This document shows, piece by piece, positions 1 through 6,321 of a stretch of DNA of 8,776 nucleotides. The notes beneath the pieces were generated by a model. The model worked only from the letters and a program-made list of their open reading frames with translations, was not told where the DNA came from and did not search any database. Position 1 is the first letter of the stretch; every line of letters starts with the position of its first letter. This DNA comes from Oscillospiraceae bacterium. Lineage in GTDB: Bacteria; Bacillota; Clostridia; Oscillospirales; Oscillospiraceae. The DNA lies in the NCBI GenBank assembly GCA_017458025.1, contig JAFTGG010000154.1:1-8776 (forward strand), in the 5' to 3' direction. A program made the translations under genes and the position numbers.

Positions 1-192
1 ATGCCCGGCACGATCCTTGACGTCAAGGTCAGCAACGGCCAGGCGGTCAAGGAGGGCGACCTCCTCTTTATCCTCGAAGCGATGAAGATGGAGAACGAAA
101 TCTTCGCTCCCGCTTCCGGCACCGTTTCCTCCGTCGCAGTCCAGAAGGGCGCTTCCGTCAACCCGGGCGACACGCTGTGCGTGATCGGATAA
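1..192 (+). CDS. Biotin carboxyl carrier (gamma) subunit of a decarboxylase, C-terminal part
   Basis: This is the C-terminal biotinyl domain of a biotin-carrier protein. The biotin-acceptor motif EAMKMENE is visible, with the acceptor lysine at residue 29 of the visible part, followed by the usual second half of the barrel ending in GDTLCVIG and a TAA stop. In this family biotin is carboxylated by the carboxyltransferase subunit and then delivers CO2 to the membrane beta subunit, which is encoded next at 390. The first base of the window is an ATG, but that Met is almost certainly the internal Met of the (A/S)PMPG motif. Family members normally carry an upstream half-barrel strand and often an Ala/Pro-rich linker, so the gene is cut by the window edge. 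The carrier could belong to a methylmalonyl-CoA, oxaloacetate, glutaconyl-CoA or malonate-type system; the visible part cannot decide. The stop codon lies inside a long hairpin (183-213). Confidence 0.9.
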   Translation: MPGTILDVKVSNGQAVKEGDLLFILEAMKMENEIFAPASGTVSSVAVQKGASVNPGDTLCVIG

Positions 193-213
193 CGGCTTCG
201 CCGTTTTCCGATC
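183..213 (+). other. Stem-loop across the stop codon of the biotin carrier gene
   Basis: An inverted repeat pairs 183-189 with 207-213 and 191-196 with 200-205, around a three-base TTC loop and one T-T mismatch. This gives 13 base pairs in total. The TAA stop (190-192) sits within the stem. No T-run follows, so it is not a canonical intrinsic terminator. A role as mRNA 3' stabiliser or partial terminator inside the decarboxylase operon is inference. Confidence 0.55.
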
Positions 214-322
214 CGTGTGATCGCCGTTTCGCGCCCGCCGCTGGCGCGGCAGCCTCGGCCCAAAGGAACGGGCCCCGGCAGGCTCCGCGGGAATATGTGG
301 AGCCGACCGCGAAACATGGCTG

Positions 323-347
323 ATGTCACAGGCGGAGCCTGCGACAT
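323..347 (+). other. Second intergenic stem-loop before the beta subunit gene
   Basis: Bases 323-327 pair with 343-347 and 329-333 pair with 337-341, around a GGA loop with one A/C mismatch. The right part (332-342) is also a perfect 11-base reverse complement of 278-288, so the RNA could fold in two mutually exclusive ways. A short T-run (357-361) lies 9 bases downstream. The two pairings are seen in the sequence. Any regulatory use, such as partial termination setting the ratio of soluble to membrane subunits, is inference. Confidence 0.45.
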
Positions 348-389
348 AGGAACGCATTTTTAAACTGTGATGAAAGGAAAGCTGGAAAT

Positions 390-1844
390 ATGCAAGCTAT
401 TTTGAACTTCGCGCAGCAGACCGGCTTCTATATGTTCTCGCAGGGCGGCAATTGGAAGATGCTCATTATGATCGCGATCTCCTTTGTTCTGCTCTACCTC
501 GCGATCGTCAAGCAGTTCGAGCCGCTGCTTCTGCTCCCCATCGCATTCGGTATGCTGTGCACCAACCTCCCCGGCGCGGATATGTTCCACGAGATCATCT
601 TCGCCGGCGGACACGTCCACTGGGATATGCTCCACGGCGACCCGCTTCAGGCGTCGGAGCTGCTGGAGCTGCTCCGGAGCGTGGACCTCACCGACCCGCA
701 AAAGAGCGCGTCGATGATCGACGTGATCACGCCTTACGCGAGCCAGCTCTACGCCGCCGCGCTCGACTGCGCCAACACGAATTTCGGCGCCGGCTCGCTG
801 GAGCAGCTCATCGCGCAGTTCTCCGGCTCCGGCGTGACCGCGCTGGAAGCCCAACTGCAGGGCATCGCCGCGGTGCAGGAGACCGCCGCCGCCTACGGCA
901 TGGAGATGGGCGCGGTCACGGTCACGGCGGGCCTGCTCGATATCCTCTACCTCGGCGTCAAGCTAGGCATCTATCCGTGCCTGATCTTTATGGGCGTCGG
1001 CTCGATGACCGACTTCGGCCCGCTGATCGCGAACCCGAAGTCTCTGCTGCTGGGCGCCGCCGCGCAGCTGGGTATCTTCATGACCTACGTCGGCACGCAG
1101 TTCTTGGGCTTTACCTATCGTGAGTCCTCCTCCATCGGCATCATCGGCGGCGCGGACGGCCCGACGGCGATCTACGTCACGTCGCGTCTCGCCCCGCATC
1201 TGCTTGGCCCCATCGCCGTCGCCGCGTACAGCTATATGGCGCTGGTGCCGGTCATTCAGCCGCCGATCATGAAGGCGCTGACCACCCAGGAGGAGCGCAA
1301 GATCAAGATGCGCCCGCTGCGTCAGGTCAGCCAGAAGGAAAAGATCATCTTCCCGATCATGATTACCGTGTTCGTCGCCCTGCTGGTGCCCTCCGCGGCG
1401 CCGCTGGTCGCGTGCCTGATGCTCGGCAACCTCGCCAAAGAGTCCGGCGTCGCCGACCGCCTGCAAAAGACGATGGGCAACGAGCTGATGAACATCGTCA
1501 CGATCTTCCTCGGCTTTACCGTCGGCGCGACGGCGACGGCGACGACCTTCCTCTCTCTCCAGACCATCGAGATCATGGTCATGGGCGTCGTGGCCTTCGG
1601 CTTCGGCACCGCGGGCGGCGTGCTGCTCGCCAAGCTCATGAACGTGTTCCTCAAGGAGAAGATCAACCCGCTGATCGGCTCCGCGGGCGTCTCCGCCGTC
1701 CCGATGGCGGCGCGCGTTTCGCAGGTCGTCGGCCAGAAGGAGAACCCGTCGAACTTCCTGCTCATGCACGCTATGGGCCCGAACGTCGCGGGCGTGATCG
1801 GCTCCGCCATTGCGGCGGGCACGCTGATGGCCCTGTTCGGCTAA
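390..1844 (+). CDS. Na+-translocating decarboxylase, membrane beta subunit (OadB/GcdB/MmdB family)
   Basis: This 484-residue integral membrane protein decarboxylates carboxybiotin and couples this to Na+ export. Family signatures are intact: [14 protein letters not shown] near residue 45, MTDFGP at 206-211, [13 protein letters not shown] around 256, [10 protein letters not shown] at 282, and [17 protein letters not shown] from 426. By motif match, D256, Y282, N426, G430, S435 and R442 correspond to the residues D203, Y229, N373, G377, S382 and R389 studied in Klebsiella OadB. The offset is a constant 53, so all the extra length lies in the N-terminal half. The extra sequence is a largely hydrophilic stretch at about residues 61-180, longer than in the 433-residue Klebsiella protein as I recall it. 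The ATG at 390 is preceded by AAAGGAAA (373-380). The gene follows the biotin carrier by 197 bp and is terminated at 1916-1950. Beta subunits of oxaloacetate, methylmalonyl-CoA and glutaconyl-CoA decarboxylases are very alike, so the substrate is not assigned. Confidence 0.95.
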   Translation: MQAILNFAQQTGFYMFSQGGNWKMLIMIAISFVLLYLAIVKQFEPLLLLPIAFGMLCTNLPGADMFHEIIFAGGHVHWDMLHGDPLQASELLELLRSVDLTDPQKSASMIDVITPYASQLYAAALDCANTNFGAGSLEQLIAQFSGSGVTALEAQLQGIAAVQETAAAYGMEMGAVTVTAGLLDILYLGVKLGIYPCLIFMGVGSMTDFGPLIANPKSLLLGAAAQLGIFMTYVGTQFLGFTYRESSSIGIIGGADGPTAIYVTSRLAPHLLGPIAVAAYSYMALVPVIQPPIMKALTTQEERKIKMRPLRQVSQKEKIIFPIMITVFVALLVPSAAPLVACLMLGNLAKESGVADRLQKTMGNELMNIVTIFLGFTVGATATATTFLSLQTIEIMVMGVVAFGFGTAGGVLLAKLMNVFLKEKINPLIGSAGVSAVPMAARVSQVVGQKENPSNFLLMHAMGPNVAGVIGSAIAAGTLMALFG

Positions 1845-1865
1845 GGGGAACGGCCTTGACGCCAT

Positions 1866-1890
1866 TTTTCTCTTTTCTTGAAAGAGAAAA
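1866..1890. repeat. A/T-rich inverted repeat after the beta subunit gene
   Basis: A 10-bp perfect stem (1866-1875 with 1881-1890) made of T/C on the left and A/G on the right closes a 5-base loop. It lies 21 bases after the stop codon and just upstream of the stronger terminator hairpin. It has no T-run on its 3' side, so it is a poor terminator on its own. Confidence 0.4.
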
Positions 1891-1915
1891 GCGGCTTCAA
1901 GCTTACAAAAAAGAG

Positions 1916-1950
1916 AAACGCTCACGGTACGTTGTGCCGTGAGCGTTTTG
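1916..1950 (+). terminator. Intrinsic terminator of the decarboxylase operon
   Basis: A 12-bp perfect stem pairs 1916-1927 with 1937-1948 and can extend inward by three further pairs, one of them G-U, to a tiny loop. It ends in TTTTGCTT. It is the first strong terminator after the beta subunit stop and closes the transcription unit. The A-run before the stem (1907-1912) gives some symmetry, although no convergent gene lies nearby. Confidence 0.75.
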
Positions 1951-2052
1951 CTTCAGGGGTGAAACGCGGCCTTGCTTTGCTGCCGCGGTGGCACGCTGCC
2001 GGTTTTGCGCCGATGGCGCGTGCGCCGTTCGTGGATACGCCTGCGTTTTTTC

Positions 2053-2081
2053 TTGTGTTTGGTTAGATACGATAGTATAAT
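2053..2081 (+). promoter_or_regulatory. Candidate promoter upstream of the aminotransferase
   Basis: TTGTGT (2053-2058), 17 bases, then TATAAT (2076-2081). The -10 box matches consensus; the -35 box keeps only the TTG core. A start near 2088 would transcribe the whole palindromic element as a ~180-base leader of the gene at 2271. A second perfect TATAAT (2234-2239) in the right arm of the element has no good -35 at 16-18 bases, so it is the weaker alternative. Confidence 0.4.
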
Positions 2082-2245
2082 ACTAATATGCGACTAAAAG
2101 TGGCAAAGGCTTGCGAGCAGAATTTTTGTCAGGCAAGGCGGAGGACGCAGTCGGGCTGACGCCCGCCAAGGACGACAACACAGCGTGGCAGAAATTATGC
2201 CGCAAGGAATGTCTTGTTTTAGTTGCATATTAGTATAATATCAAC
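2071..2245. repeat. Long imperfect palindrome, possibly a MITE-like or structured RNA element
   Basis: About 25 bases at 2075-2099 are the reverse complement of 2217-2241, with three non-Watson-Crick positions (2092/2224, 2079/2237, 2075/2241). Inside, 2110-2131 is again largely complementary to 2186-2206, sharing CTTGCG and an AATTT-type core. The apex carries a perfect CGGGC-TGAC-GCCCG hairpin (2152-2165). The whole ~170 bp can therefore fold into one long interrupted stem. Both ends carry TATAAT-like sequence. The arrangement fits a small non-autonomous transposable element with terminal inverted repeats, or a folded leader RNA. I see no clear target-site duplication and no reading frame. 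Its identity is inference. Confidence 0.6.
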
Positions 2246-2270
2246 AAGCTTTTGATCAGGAGGTTGCCCT

Positions 2271-3542
2271 ATGAACTACAACGAACTGACGCCCGCGCAG
2301 GCAAAAGAGGAATACGCCAAGACGCTTGCCGAGTATGAAGACATCAAGGCCAGGGGCCTTAAGCTCAACATGGCGCGCGGCAAGCCCAGCAAGCAGCAGC
2401 TCGACCTCGTGAGCGATATCCTGACCGTGCTCTCCGATCCCGCCGACTGCGTCGACGACGGTATCGACGCGCGCAATTACGGCGAGCTGGCGGGCCTGCC
2501 CTGCGCGCGGCGTTACTTTGCGGACGTGCTCGGCTGCAAGCCGGAGCAGGTGTTTGCCGGCGGCAGCGCCAGCCTGACGCTGATGTACGATACGATCGCC
2601 AAGGGCGTGACCCACGGCCTGCTCCACAGCGAGAAGCCGTGGTCGCAGGAGACGGGGCTCAAATGGCTCTGCCCCGCGCCGGGCTACGACCGCCATTTCA
2701 AGATCACCGAGAGCTTCGGCTTTGAGCTTATCACGATCCCCATGACCGAGGAAGGCCCCGACATGGACAAGGTCGAGGAGTACGTCAAAGACCCCAAGGT
2801 CAAGGGCATCTGGACCGTGCCGAAGTACTCCAACCCCGACGGCGTCATCTACTCCGGCGAGACGATCCGCCGTCTCGCGTCGATGAAGCCCGCCGCGCCG
2901 GACTTTCTGCTGATGTGGGACAACGCGTACGGGATTCACGAGTTTACGGGCGACTATGTTCCGTTCCCCGATATCCTGAGCCTCTGCGAGCGGTACGGCA
3001 ACGCCGACATGGTGTTTGAATATGCCTCCACGTCGAAAGTGACGCTCCCGGGCGCGGGCATTTCCTGCTTCGCGTGCTCCGAGGCGAACATGAAGCACAT
3101 GCTCGGCCTCATGGGCGTCCAGATGATTTCCTACGACAAGGTCAACCAGCTCCGCCACGTCAAGTATTTGAAGGATAAGGCGCACACGCTGGAGCTGATG
3201 AAAAAGCACGCGGCGATCATGGGCCCGAAGTTCCGTCTCGTGGTGGACATTCTCGACCGCGAGATCGCGCCGCGCGGCCTTGCGACCTGGCACGACCCCA
3301 AGGGCGGGTATTTCGTGTCGGTGAACGTCAAGTCCGGCTGTGCGAAGCGGACATGGGAGCTGTGCCGCGACGCGGGCCTCGTGATGACCGACGCGGGCGC
3401 GACCTTCCCGTACGGCAAGGACCCGCGGGACAGCAACATCCGCGTCGCGCCGAGCCTCCCGCCGCTCGATGAGTTGGAGCAGGCGATGGAGGTGTTCTGC
3501 GTCTGCCTGAGATTGGCGGCGCTGGAGCAGCTCACGAAATAA
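2271..3542 (+). CDS. Class Ic aspartate aminotransferase-like PLP enzyme
   Basis: This 423-residue fold-type I PLP aminotransferase resembles the type Ic aspartate aminotransferases (Aminotran_MocR family, typified by the Corynebacterium enzyme) rather than the common class I AATs. The Schiff-base lysine is K256 in STSKVTLPGAG, a form with a proline-glycine turn typical of this group. D217 and Y220 in MWDNAYG should bind the PLP ring nitrogen and O3'. N188 is in YSNPDG, R391 in NIRVAPS is the likely carboxylate-binding arginine, and MARGKPS near the N-terminus is the usual entry motif. The expected reaction is transamination between aspartate (or another amino acid) and 2-oxoglutarate in the cytosol; the substrate is inferred from family only. 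The start is fixed by a perfect AGGAGG (2258-2263) seven bases upstream. It is a single-gene unit ending in the terminator at 3543-3579, with the palindromic element directly in front. Confidence 0.88.
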   Translation: MNYNELTPAQAKEEYAKTLAEYEDIKARGLKLNMARGKPSKQQLDLVSDILTVLSDPADCVDDGIDARNYGELAGLPCARRYFADVLGCKPEQVFAGGSASLTLMYDTIAKGVTHGLLHSEKPWSQETGLKWLCPAPGYDRHFKITESFGFELITIPMTEEGPDMDKVEEYVKDPKVKGIWTVPKYSNPDGVIYSGETIRRLASMKPAAPDFLLMWDNAYGIHEFTGDYVPFPDILSLCERYGNADMVFEYASTSKVTLPGAGISCFACSEANMKHMLGLMGVQMISYDKVNQLRHVKYLKDKAHTLELMKKHAAIMGPKFRLVVDILDREIAPRGLATWHDPKGGYFVSVNVKSGCAKRTWELCRDAGLVMTDAGATFPYGKDPRDSNIRVAPSLPPLDELEQAMEVFCVCLRLAALEQLTK

Positions 3543-3579
3543 GCAAAAAAATGACGGCGCTCAGCCGTCATTTTTTTGC
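3543..3579. terminator. Bidirectional intrinsic terminator shared by two convergent genes
   Basis: A perfect 16-bp stem (3543-3558 with 3564-3579) encloses a 5-base loop, with a run of seven A on the left and seven T on the right. It acts as a terminator in both directions. For the rightward aminotransferase it starts at the base after the stop codon. For the leftward regulator gene its right arm is coding sequence for the last residues, and the loop is the TGA stop (3561-3563). Confidence 0.9.
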
Positions 3580-4436
3580 GCCCTGCACCATCGCCACACG
3601 CCGAGCGTCGTGACGAGCAGCCAGACGAACAGCGCGAGGAATATATAGTCGGCAACGGTGAAGAGCAGCGCGCGCAGGAAATAGTGGCCATGCGCTTCCA
3701 GCTCCATGACGATGCGCAGCCGTGCGGATCGATAGAGCGGCAGCCGCGGCACGAGCCGGCGCAGCGCGTACAGCGCCCACCCCGCGATCAGGAACGCCTT
3801 GCGCTTTTTGGCCGGCTCGTACCGCTCCGCGCGATAGGCGCGCAGCGTCAGGACGGCCAGCAGCGCCATGACGAGAAACTGACCCCACGCGATGGCGAGG
3901 CGGGCGTAATTCTGCTGCGGCGTCCATTGCATAGTAAAGAAGATTGTTCTCCACGTCAGCCCCGTCGCGTAGCGCAAATACAGATCGACGCAGAGATACG
4001 CCGCCCAGCCGCACCAAAGGCCCGCGCGTTTTTTCGCGTTCAGGCAGATGACGCCGCAGAGCAGGAAGCACACTCCGTAGAGCAGCCCCTCCAAAGCGCC
4101 GCTGAGCAGAAACAGGCCGAACGAGACGAGCCCGCCGAAGCACAGCAGGATGACCCCGACAATTTTCTTCGTATCGCGCGCCGGACGCTCGACGATGATC
4201 GTCTGCACGGGCGGCGGCTCGGGCGCGGGCTTCTCCGCCGTCTGGCCCTTGACCAGCTCGTCCAGCGTCACGCCGAACAGCTCGCTCATCTGCACGAGCT
4301 TGCCCAGCTCCGGCACGCTGCCGTTCGTCTCCCACTTCGACACCGACTGCCGCGACACGTCCAATGCCTCGGCCAGGTCGCCCTGCGACATGTTTCGTTC
4401 TCCGCGCAGCCGCGCGATGCTTTCGCCCAACGTCAT
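3561..4436 (-). CDS. XRE-type HTH domain fused to a multi-pass membrane domain
   Basis: This 291-residue protein has a cro/CI-type helix-turn-helix at residues 5-61 (GESIARLRGERNMSQGDLAE, then VSRQSVSKWE as recognition helix and VPELGKLVQMSELFGVTLDEL). A Pro-rich linker (65-90) joins it to a hydrophobic C-terminal domain. Likely membrane spans are near 92-112, 115-133, 138-156, 180-200 and 257-281, with another weaker one around 214-227. This is the layout of membrane-tethered one-component regulators found widely in Firmicutes, where the membrane part may sense an envelope signal or merely anchor the DNA-binding head. The ligand and regulon are unknown. The start is fixed by GGAGG (4444-4448) seven bases upstream, with a weak promoter at 4466-4494. 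The gene stands alone, bounded on both sides by near-identical terminators. Because it may be autoregulated, its own promoter region is the first place to look for an operator. Confidence 0.85.
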   Translation of the reverse strand: MTLGESIARLRGERNMSQGDLAEALDVSRQSVSKWETNGSVPELGKLVQMSELFGVTLDELVKGQTAEKPAPEPPPVQTIIVERPARDTKKIVGVILLCFGGLVSFGLFLLSGALEGLLYGVCFLLCGVICLNAKKRAGLWCGWAAYLCVDLYLRYATGLTWRTIFFTMQWTPQQNYARLAIAWGQFLVMALLAVLTLRAYRAERYEPAKKRKAFLIAGWALYALRRLVPRLPLYRSARLRIVMELEAHGHYFLRALLFTVADYIFLALFVWLLVTTLGVWRWCRAQKNDG

Positions 4437-4465
4437 ACGTTTTCCTCCGTGGATTTGATGGATTC

Positions 4466-4494
4466 AGCATACCCGAAGCGCGGCGCAAAGTCCA
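4466..4494 (-). promoter_or_regulatory. Candidate promoter of the HTH-membrane protein gene
   Basis: On the minus strand, TGGACT (4489-4494), 17 bases, then TATGCT (4466-4471). Each box matches four of six consensus bases. The predicted start near 4459 leaves a short leader before GGAGG (4444-4448). The moderate boxes fit a weakly expressed or activated regulator gene, but the match is only suggestive. Confidence 0.35.
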
Positions 4495-4532
4495 CCAAGC
4501 GCGCTTGAAAATTTAGCAACCGCCGGTTGCGG

Positions 4533-4569
4533 GCGCAAAAAATGACCGCGTCAGCGGCCATTTTTGCGC
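4533..4569 (-). terminator. Intrinsic terminator of the Nudix-aminotransferase operon
   Basis: GCGC plus an A6 run (4533-4542) and TGACCGC pair with 4554-4569 across a GTCA loop, with one mismatch (4545/4558) and one bulged A. Read leftward it gives a GC stem followed by a T-run, placed three bases beyond the aminotransferase stop. A smaller hairpin (4516-4521 with 4525-4530) follows on the same strand. The core is nearly identical to the terminator at 3543-3579. Confidence 0.8.
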
Positions 4570-4571
4570 GT

Positions 4572-5762
4572 TTACCGCGCGTTGTACGCCTGAATCCCCA
4601 GCGCCAGCAGGTCCATCGCGCGCTCCAGCTTTTGCTGCTCGATGACGTAGGCGATGCGGATCTCGTTGCGCCCCTTGCCGGGGGTCGCGTAGAACGGCTC
4701 GCCGGGGGCGAACATCACCGTGTCGCCGTGGTCGTCGAACTCCTGTAAGAGCCACGTCTGGAACTTGTCCGCGTCGTCCACCGGCAGCGCCGCCATGAGG
4801 TAAAACGCGCCCTTCGGACATTCGCACACCACGCCGGGAATTTCCTTGAGCTTGCGCACGACCGTGTCGCGGCGGCGCTTGTACTCCTCGCGCACGGCGG
4901 CGAAGTATTCGGGGCCGACGCTGTAGAGGCGGGCGCAGGCGGTCTGGTCCAGCGTCGCCACGCACAGCCGCGCCTGCGCGTACTTCATCGCGTGGCCCAT
5001 CAGCTCCTTGTTGCGGGTGATGAGGCAGCCCACGCGCGCGCCGCAGGCGGAGAAACGCTTGGAGCAGGTGTCGATGATGACGACGTTTTCCGCCGCGTCC
5101 TCGAACTCGCCGAAGGAGCGCAGCCCCTCGCCGCCGTAGACGAACTCGCGGTACGCCTCGTCCGCGATGAGGAACAGGCCGTGCTCCTTTGCAAGATCGA
5201 CGAGCATGCGCATCTCCTCCGTGGTGAGCACCGTGCCGGTGGGGTTGCCGGGGTTGGTCAGCAAAATGGCGCGGGTGCGCCCGTTGATCTCGGCTTCAAT
5301 GCGCGCGCGGTCGGCATACCAATATCCGTCCTCGGGCCTGGTGTGGACGGGGTGGATCGCCGCGCCGCAGGTGTACGCCATAGTGCTGTAGTTGGGGTAG
5401 AACGGCTCGGGGATCAGGATCTCGTCGCCGTCGTCGAGAATGCACTGCATCGTGATGGCCAGCGCCTCGCTGCCGCCGGTGGTAATCAGAATATCGTCGG
5501 CGTCGAAGCGCATGCCGAGCTTGTCGTAGTAGCCCTGAATGGCGGCGACCAGCGCGGGCAGGCCGGGGGAGGCGGTGTACGCCATGACGGGCGAGGAGAA
5601 CTCGCGCACCGCGTCAAAAAACGCGCGCGGCGTCTCCACGTCGGGCTGGCCGATGTTGAGATGGTAAATGGTCTTGCCCCGCTTCTGCGCCGCCACCGCG
5701 TAGGGATAGAACTTGCGGATAGGGGAGAGCTGGCATTTTTCGACCTTGCTCGAAAATTTCAT
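4572..5762 (-). CDS. Class I/II PLP-dependent aminotransferase
   Basis: This 396-residue cytosolic fold-type I aminotransferase belongs to the large class I/II group (COG0436-like). Visible catalytic features: LNIGQPDVETP near 35-45, TTGGSEA at 94-100 (PLP phosphate binding), NPGNPTG with N173, DEAY with D201 and Y204, the Schiff-base lysine K235 in TCSKRFSACGARVG with R243, and R369 in RNEIRIAY for the substrate carboxylate. The SACGARVG form replaces the more usual TGWRIG and marks a distinct subgroup. Substrate specificity (aspartate, aromatic, branched-chain or other) cannot be read from the sequence. The start at 5762 is chosen because AAGGAGGT lies seven bases upstream (5770-5776) and its ATG overlaps the stop of the upstream Nudix gene (ATGA). 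A longer in-frame reading upstream only runs through the Nudix gene in another frame. The terminator follows at 4533-4569. Confidence 0.93.
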   Translation of the reverse strand: MKFSSKVEKCQLSPIRKFYPYAVAAQKRGKTIYHLNIGQPDVETPRAFFDAVREFSSPVMAYTASPGLPALVAAIQGYYDKLGMRFDADDILITTGGSEALAITMQCILDDGDEILIPEPFYPNYSTMAYTCGAAIHPVHTRPEDGYWYADRARIEAEINGRTRAILLTNPGNPTGTVLTTEEMRMLVDLAKEHGLFLIADEAYREFVYGGEGLRSFGEFEDAAENVVIIDTCSKRFSACGARVGCLITRNKELMGHAMKYAQARLCVATLDQTACARLYSVGPEYFAAVREEYKRRRDTVVRKLKEIPGVVCECPKGAFYLMAALPVDDADKFQTWLLQEFDDHGDTVMFAPGEPFYATPGKGRNEIRIAYVIEQQKLERAMDLLALGIQAYNAR

Positions 5763-6262
5763 GGCAGTACCTCCTTCGTCAGTATTTTGCCGTTTAGCTG
5801 GGCGAGCGCCAGCGCGTCGCCCTCGTATCGGAGCTTGAGCGAGAAAAACGGCTCGCCGGAATCGAGCAGCCGCAGAAAGATCTTGTCGCCCTCCCAGAGC
5901 TTGAGCGACAGGAGCTTTTCTTTCTTGATCCACTTGAGCTCGCCCTCGTCGCACTCTTTGAGCTCGCCGGTCCATCGGTCGGCGGTGAACAGGTGCATAT
6001 ACTCCGTCTCCCAGGCGTCGGAGAGGAACGTGACGATGCCGCGGTAGCGCCAGCGCGTCAGCGTCAGGCCGGTTTCCTCCTCCGCCTCGCGGAGCATGCA
6101 GTCCTCGGGCGCTTCGCCCGGCTCGAACTTGCCGCCCACGCCGATCCACTTGTCGTGATTGAGGTCGTTTTCCTTTTTCGTGCGGTGGAGCATCAGGTAC
6201 TCGTCGCCGCGCTCGATATAGATCAGCGTCGAGTTAACGGCGCGAAACACAGTATCGCTCAT
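5759..6262 (-). CDS. Nudix hydrolase (MutT / 8-oxo-dGTP diphosphatase-like)
   Basis: This 167-residue Nudix protein has an exact Nudix box, GX5EX7REUXEEXGU: G44, E50, R58, E59, E62, E63 and G65. These glutamates bind the Mg2+ needed to hydrolyse a nucleoside diphosphate linked to another moiety. The LMLHRTKKEND and WIGVGGKFEPGE context resembles the 8-oxo-dGTP diphosphatase-type proteins of Firmicutes, so a house-cleaning role is plausible, but Nudix substrates cannot be assigned from the box. The frame stays open to an ATG at 6334, but a strong promoter (6293-6321) lies inside that extension. I therefore chose the ATG at 6262, with GAGG (6271-6274) eight bases upstream and the product starting MSDTVF. 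The stop overlaps the aminotransferase start by four bases (ATGA), indicating translational coupling in a two-gene operon. Confidence 0.92.
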   Translation of the reverse strand: MSDTVFRAVNSTLIYIERGDEYLMLHRTKKENDLNHDKWIGVGGKFEPGEAPEDCMLREAEEETGLTLTRWRYRGIVTFLSDAWETEYMHLFTADRWTGELKECDEGELKWIKKEKLLSLKLWEGDKIFLRLLDSGEPFFSLKLRYEGDALALAQLNGKILTKEVLP

Positions 6263-6292
6263 GGTGATTGCCTCGCAATAAAATCTCCGTTT

Positions 6293-6321
6293 ATTATATC
6301 TGAAAACGCGCCGTTTGACAA
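6293..6321 (-). promoter_or_regulatory. Promoter of the Nudix-aminotransferase operon
   Basis: On the minus strand, TTGTCA (6316-6321), 17 bases, then a perfect TATAAT (6293-6298). The predicted start near 6286 leaves a leader of about 25 bases before the ATG at 6262. Its -35 box overlaps that of the divergent promoter (6315-6320). Confidence 0.75.

Larger units (their letters stand above)
1951..2270. other. Non-coding spacer holding a palindromic element and the leader of the next gene
   Basis: No convincing gene lies here; the short open frame over 1878-2066 has no ribosome binding site and ordinary spacer composition. The left part (1951-2050) shows only a small hairpin (GCGCC 2007-2011 with GGCGC 2015-2019). 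The right part holds a promoter-like pair (2053-2081), the palindromic element (2071-2245) and the AGGAGG site at 2258-2263, seven bases before the ATG at 2271. Confidence 0.7.

Noticed and set aside
360..854. Leftward 164-residue open frame opposite the beta subunit
   Set aside because: It is antisense to a strongly supported gene, rich in Arg/His/Glu as expected from reverse reading of GC-rich codons, and has no family features.
963..1925. Leftward 320-residue open frame opposite the beta subunit
   Set aside because: It has the same reverse-complement composition artefact (Arg/Asp/His-rich), and the beta subunit on the other strand keeps every catalytic motif.
1878..2066. Short rightward open frame across the terminator region
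   Set aside because: It runs through the operon terminator, lacks a ribosome binding site and shows no protein-like pattern.
2071..2245. The palindromic element as a CRISPR, IS or riboswitch of a known class
   Set aside because: There is no repeat-spacer periodicity and no transposase frame, and I do not recognise a conserved riboswitch core. I kept it only as an unclassified palindromic element.
2256..3293. Leftward 345-residue open frame opposite the class Ic aminotransferase
   Set aside because: It is a mirror reading of a clear PLP enzyme; its start region shows no promoter or ribosome site.
3576..4508. Rightward 310-residue open frame opposite the HTH-membrane gene
   Set aside because: It is longer than the real gene, but Gln/Arg/Glu-rich and low in complexity, while the leftward frame has a clear HTH and membrane spans.
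4992..6047. Rightward 351-residue open frame opposite the aminotransferase and Nudix genes
   Set aside because: It spans the opposite strand of two well-supported genes and their junction and lacks recognisable motifs.
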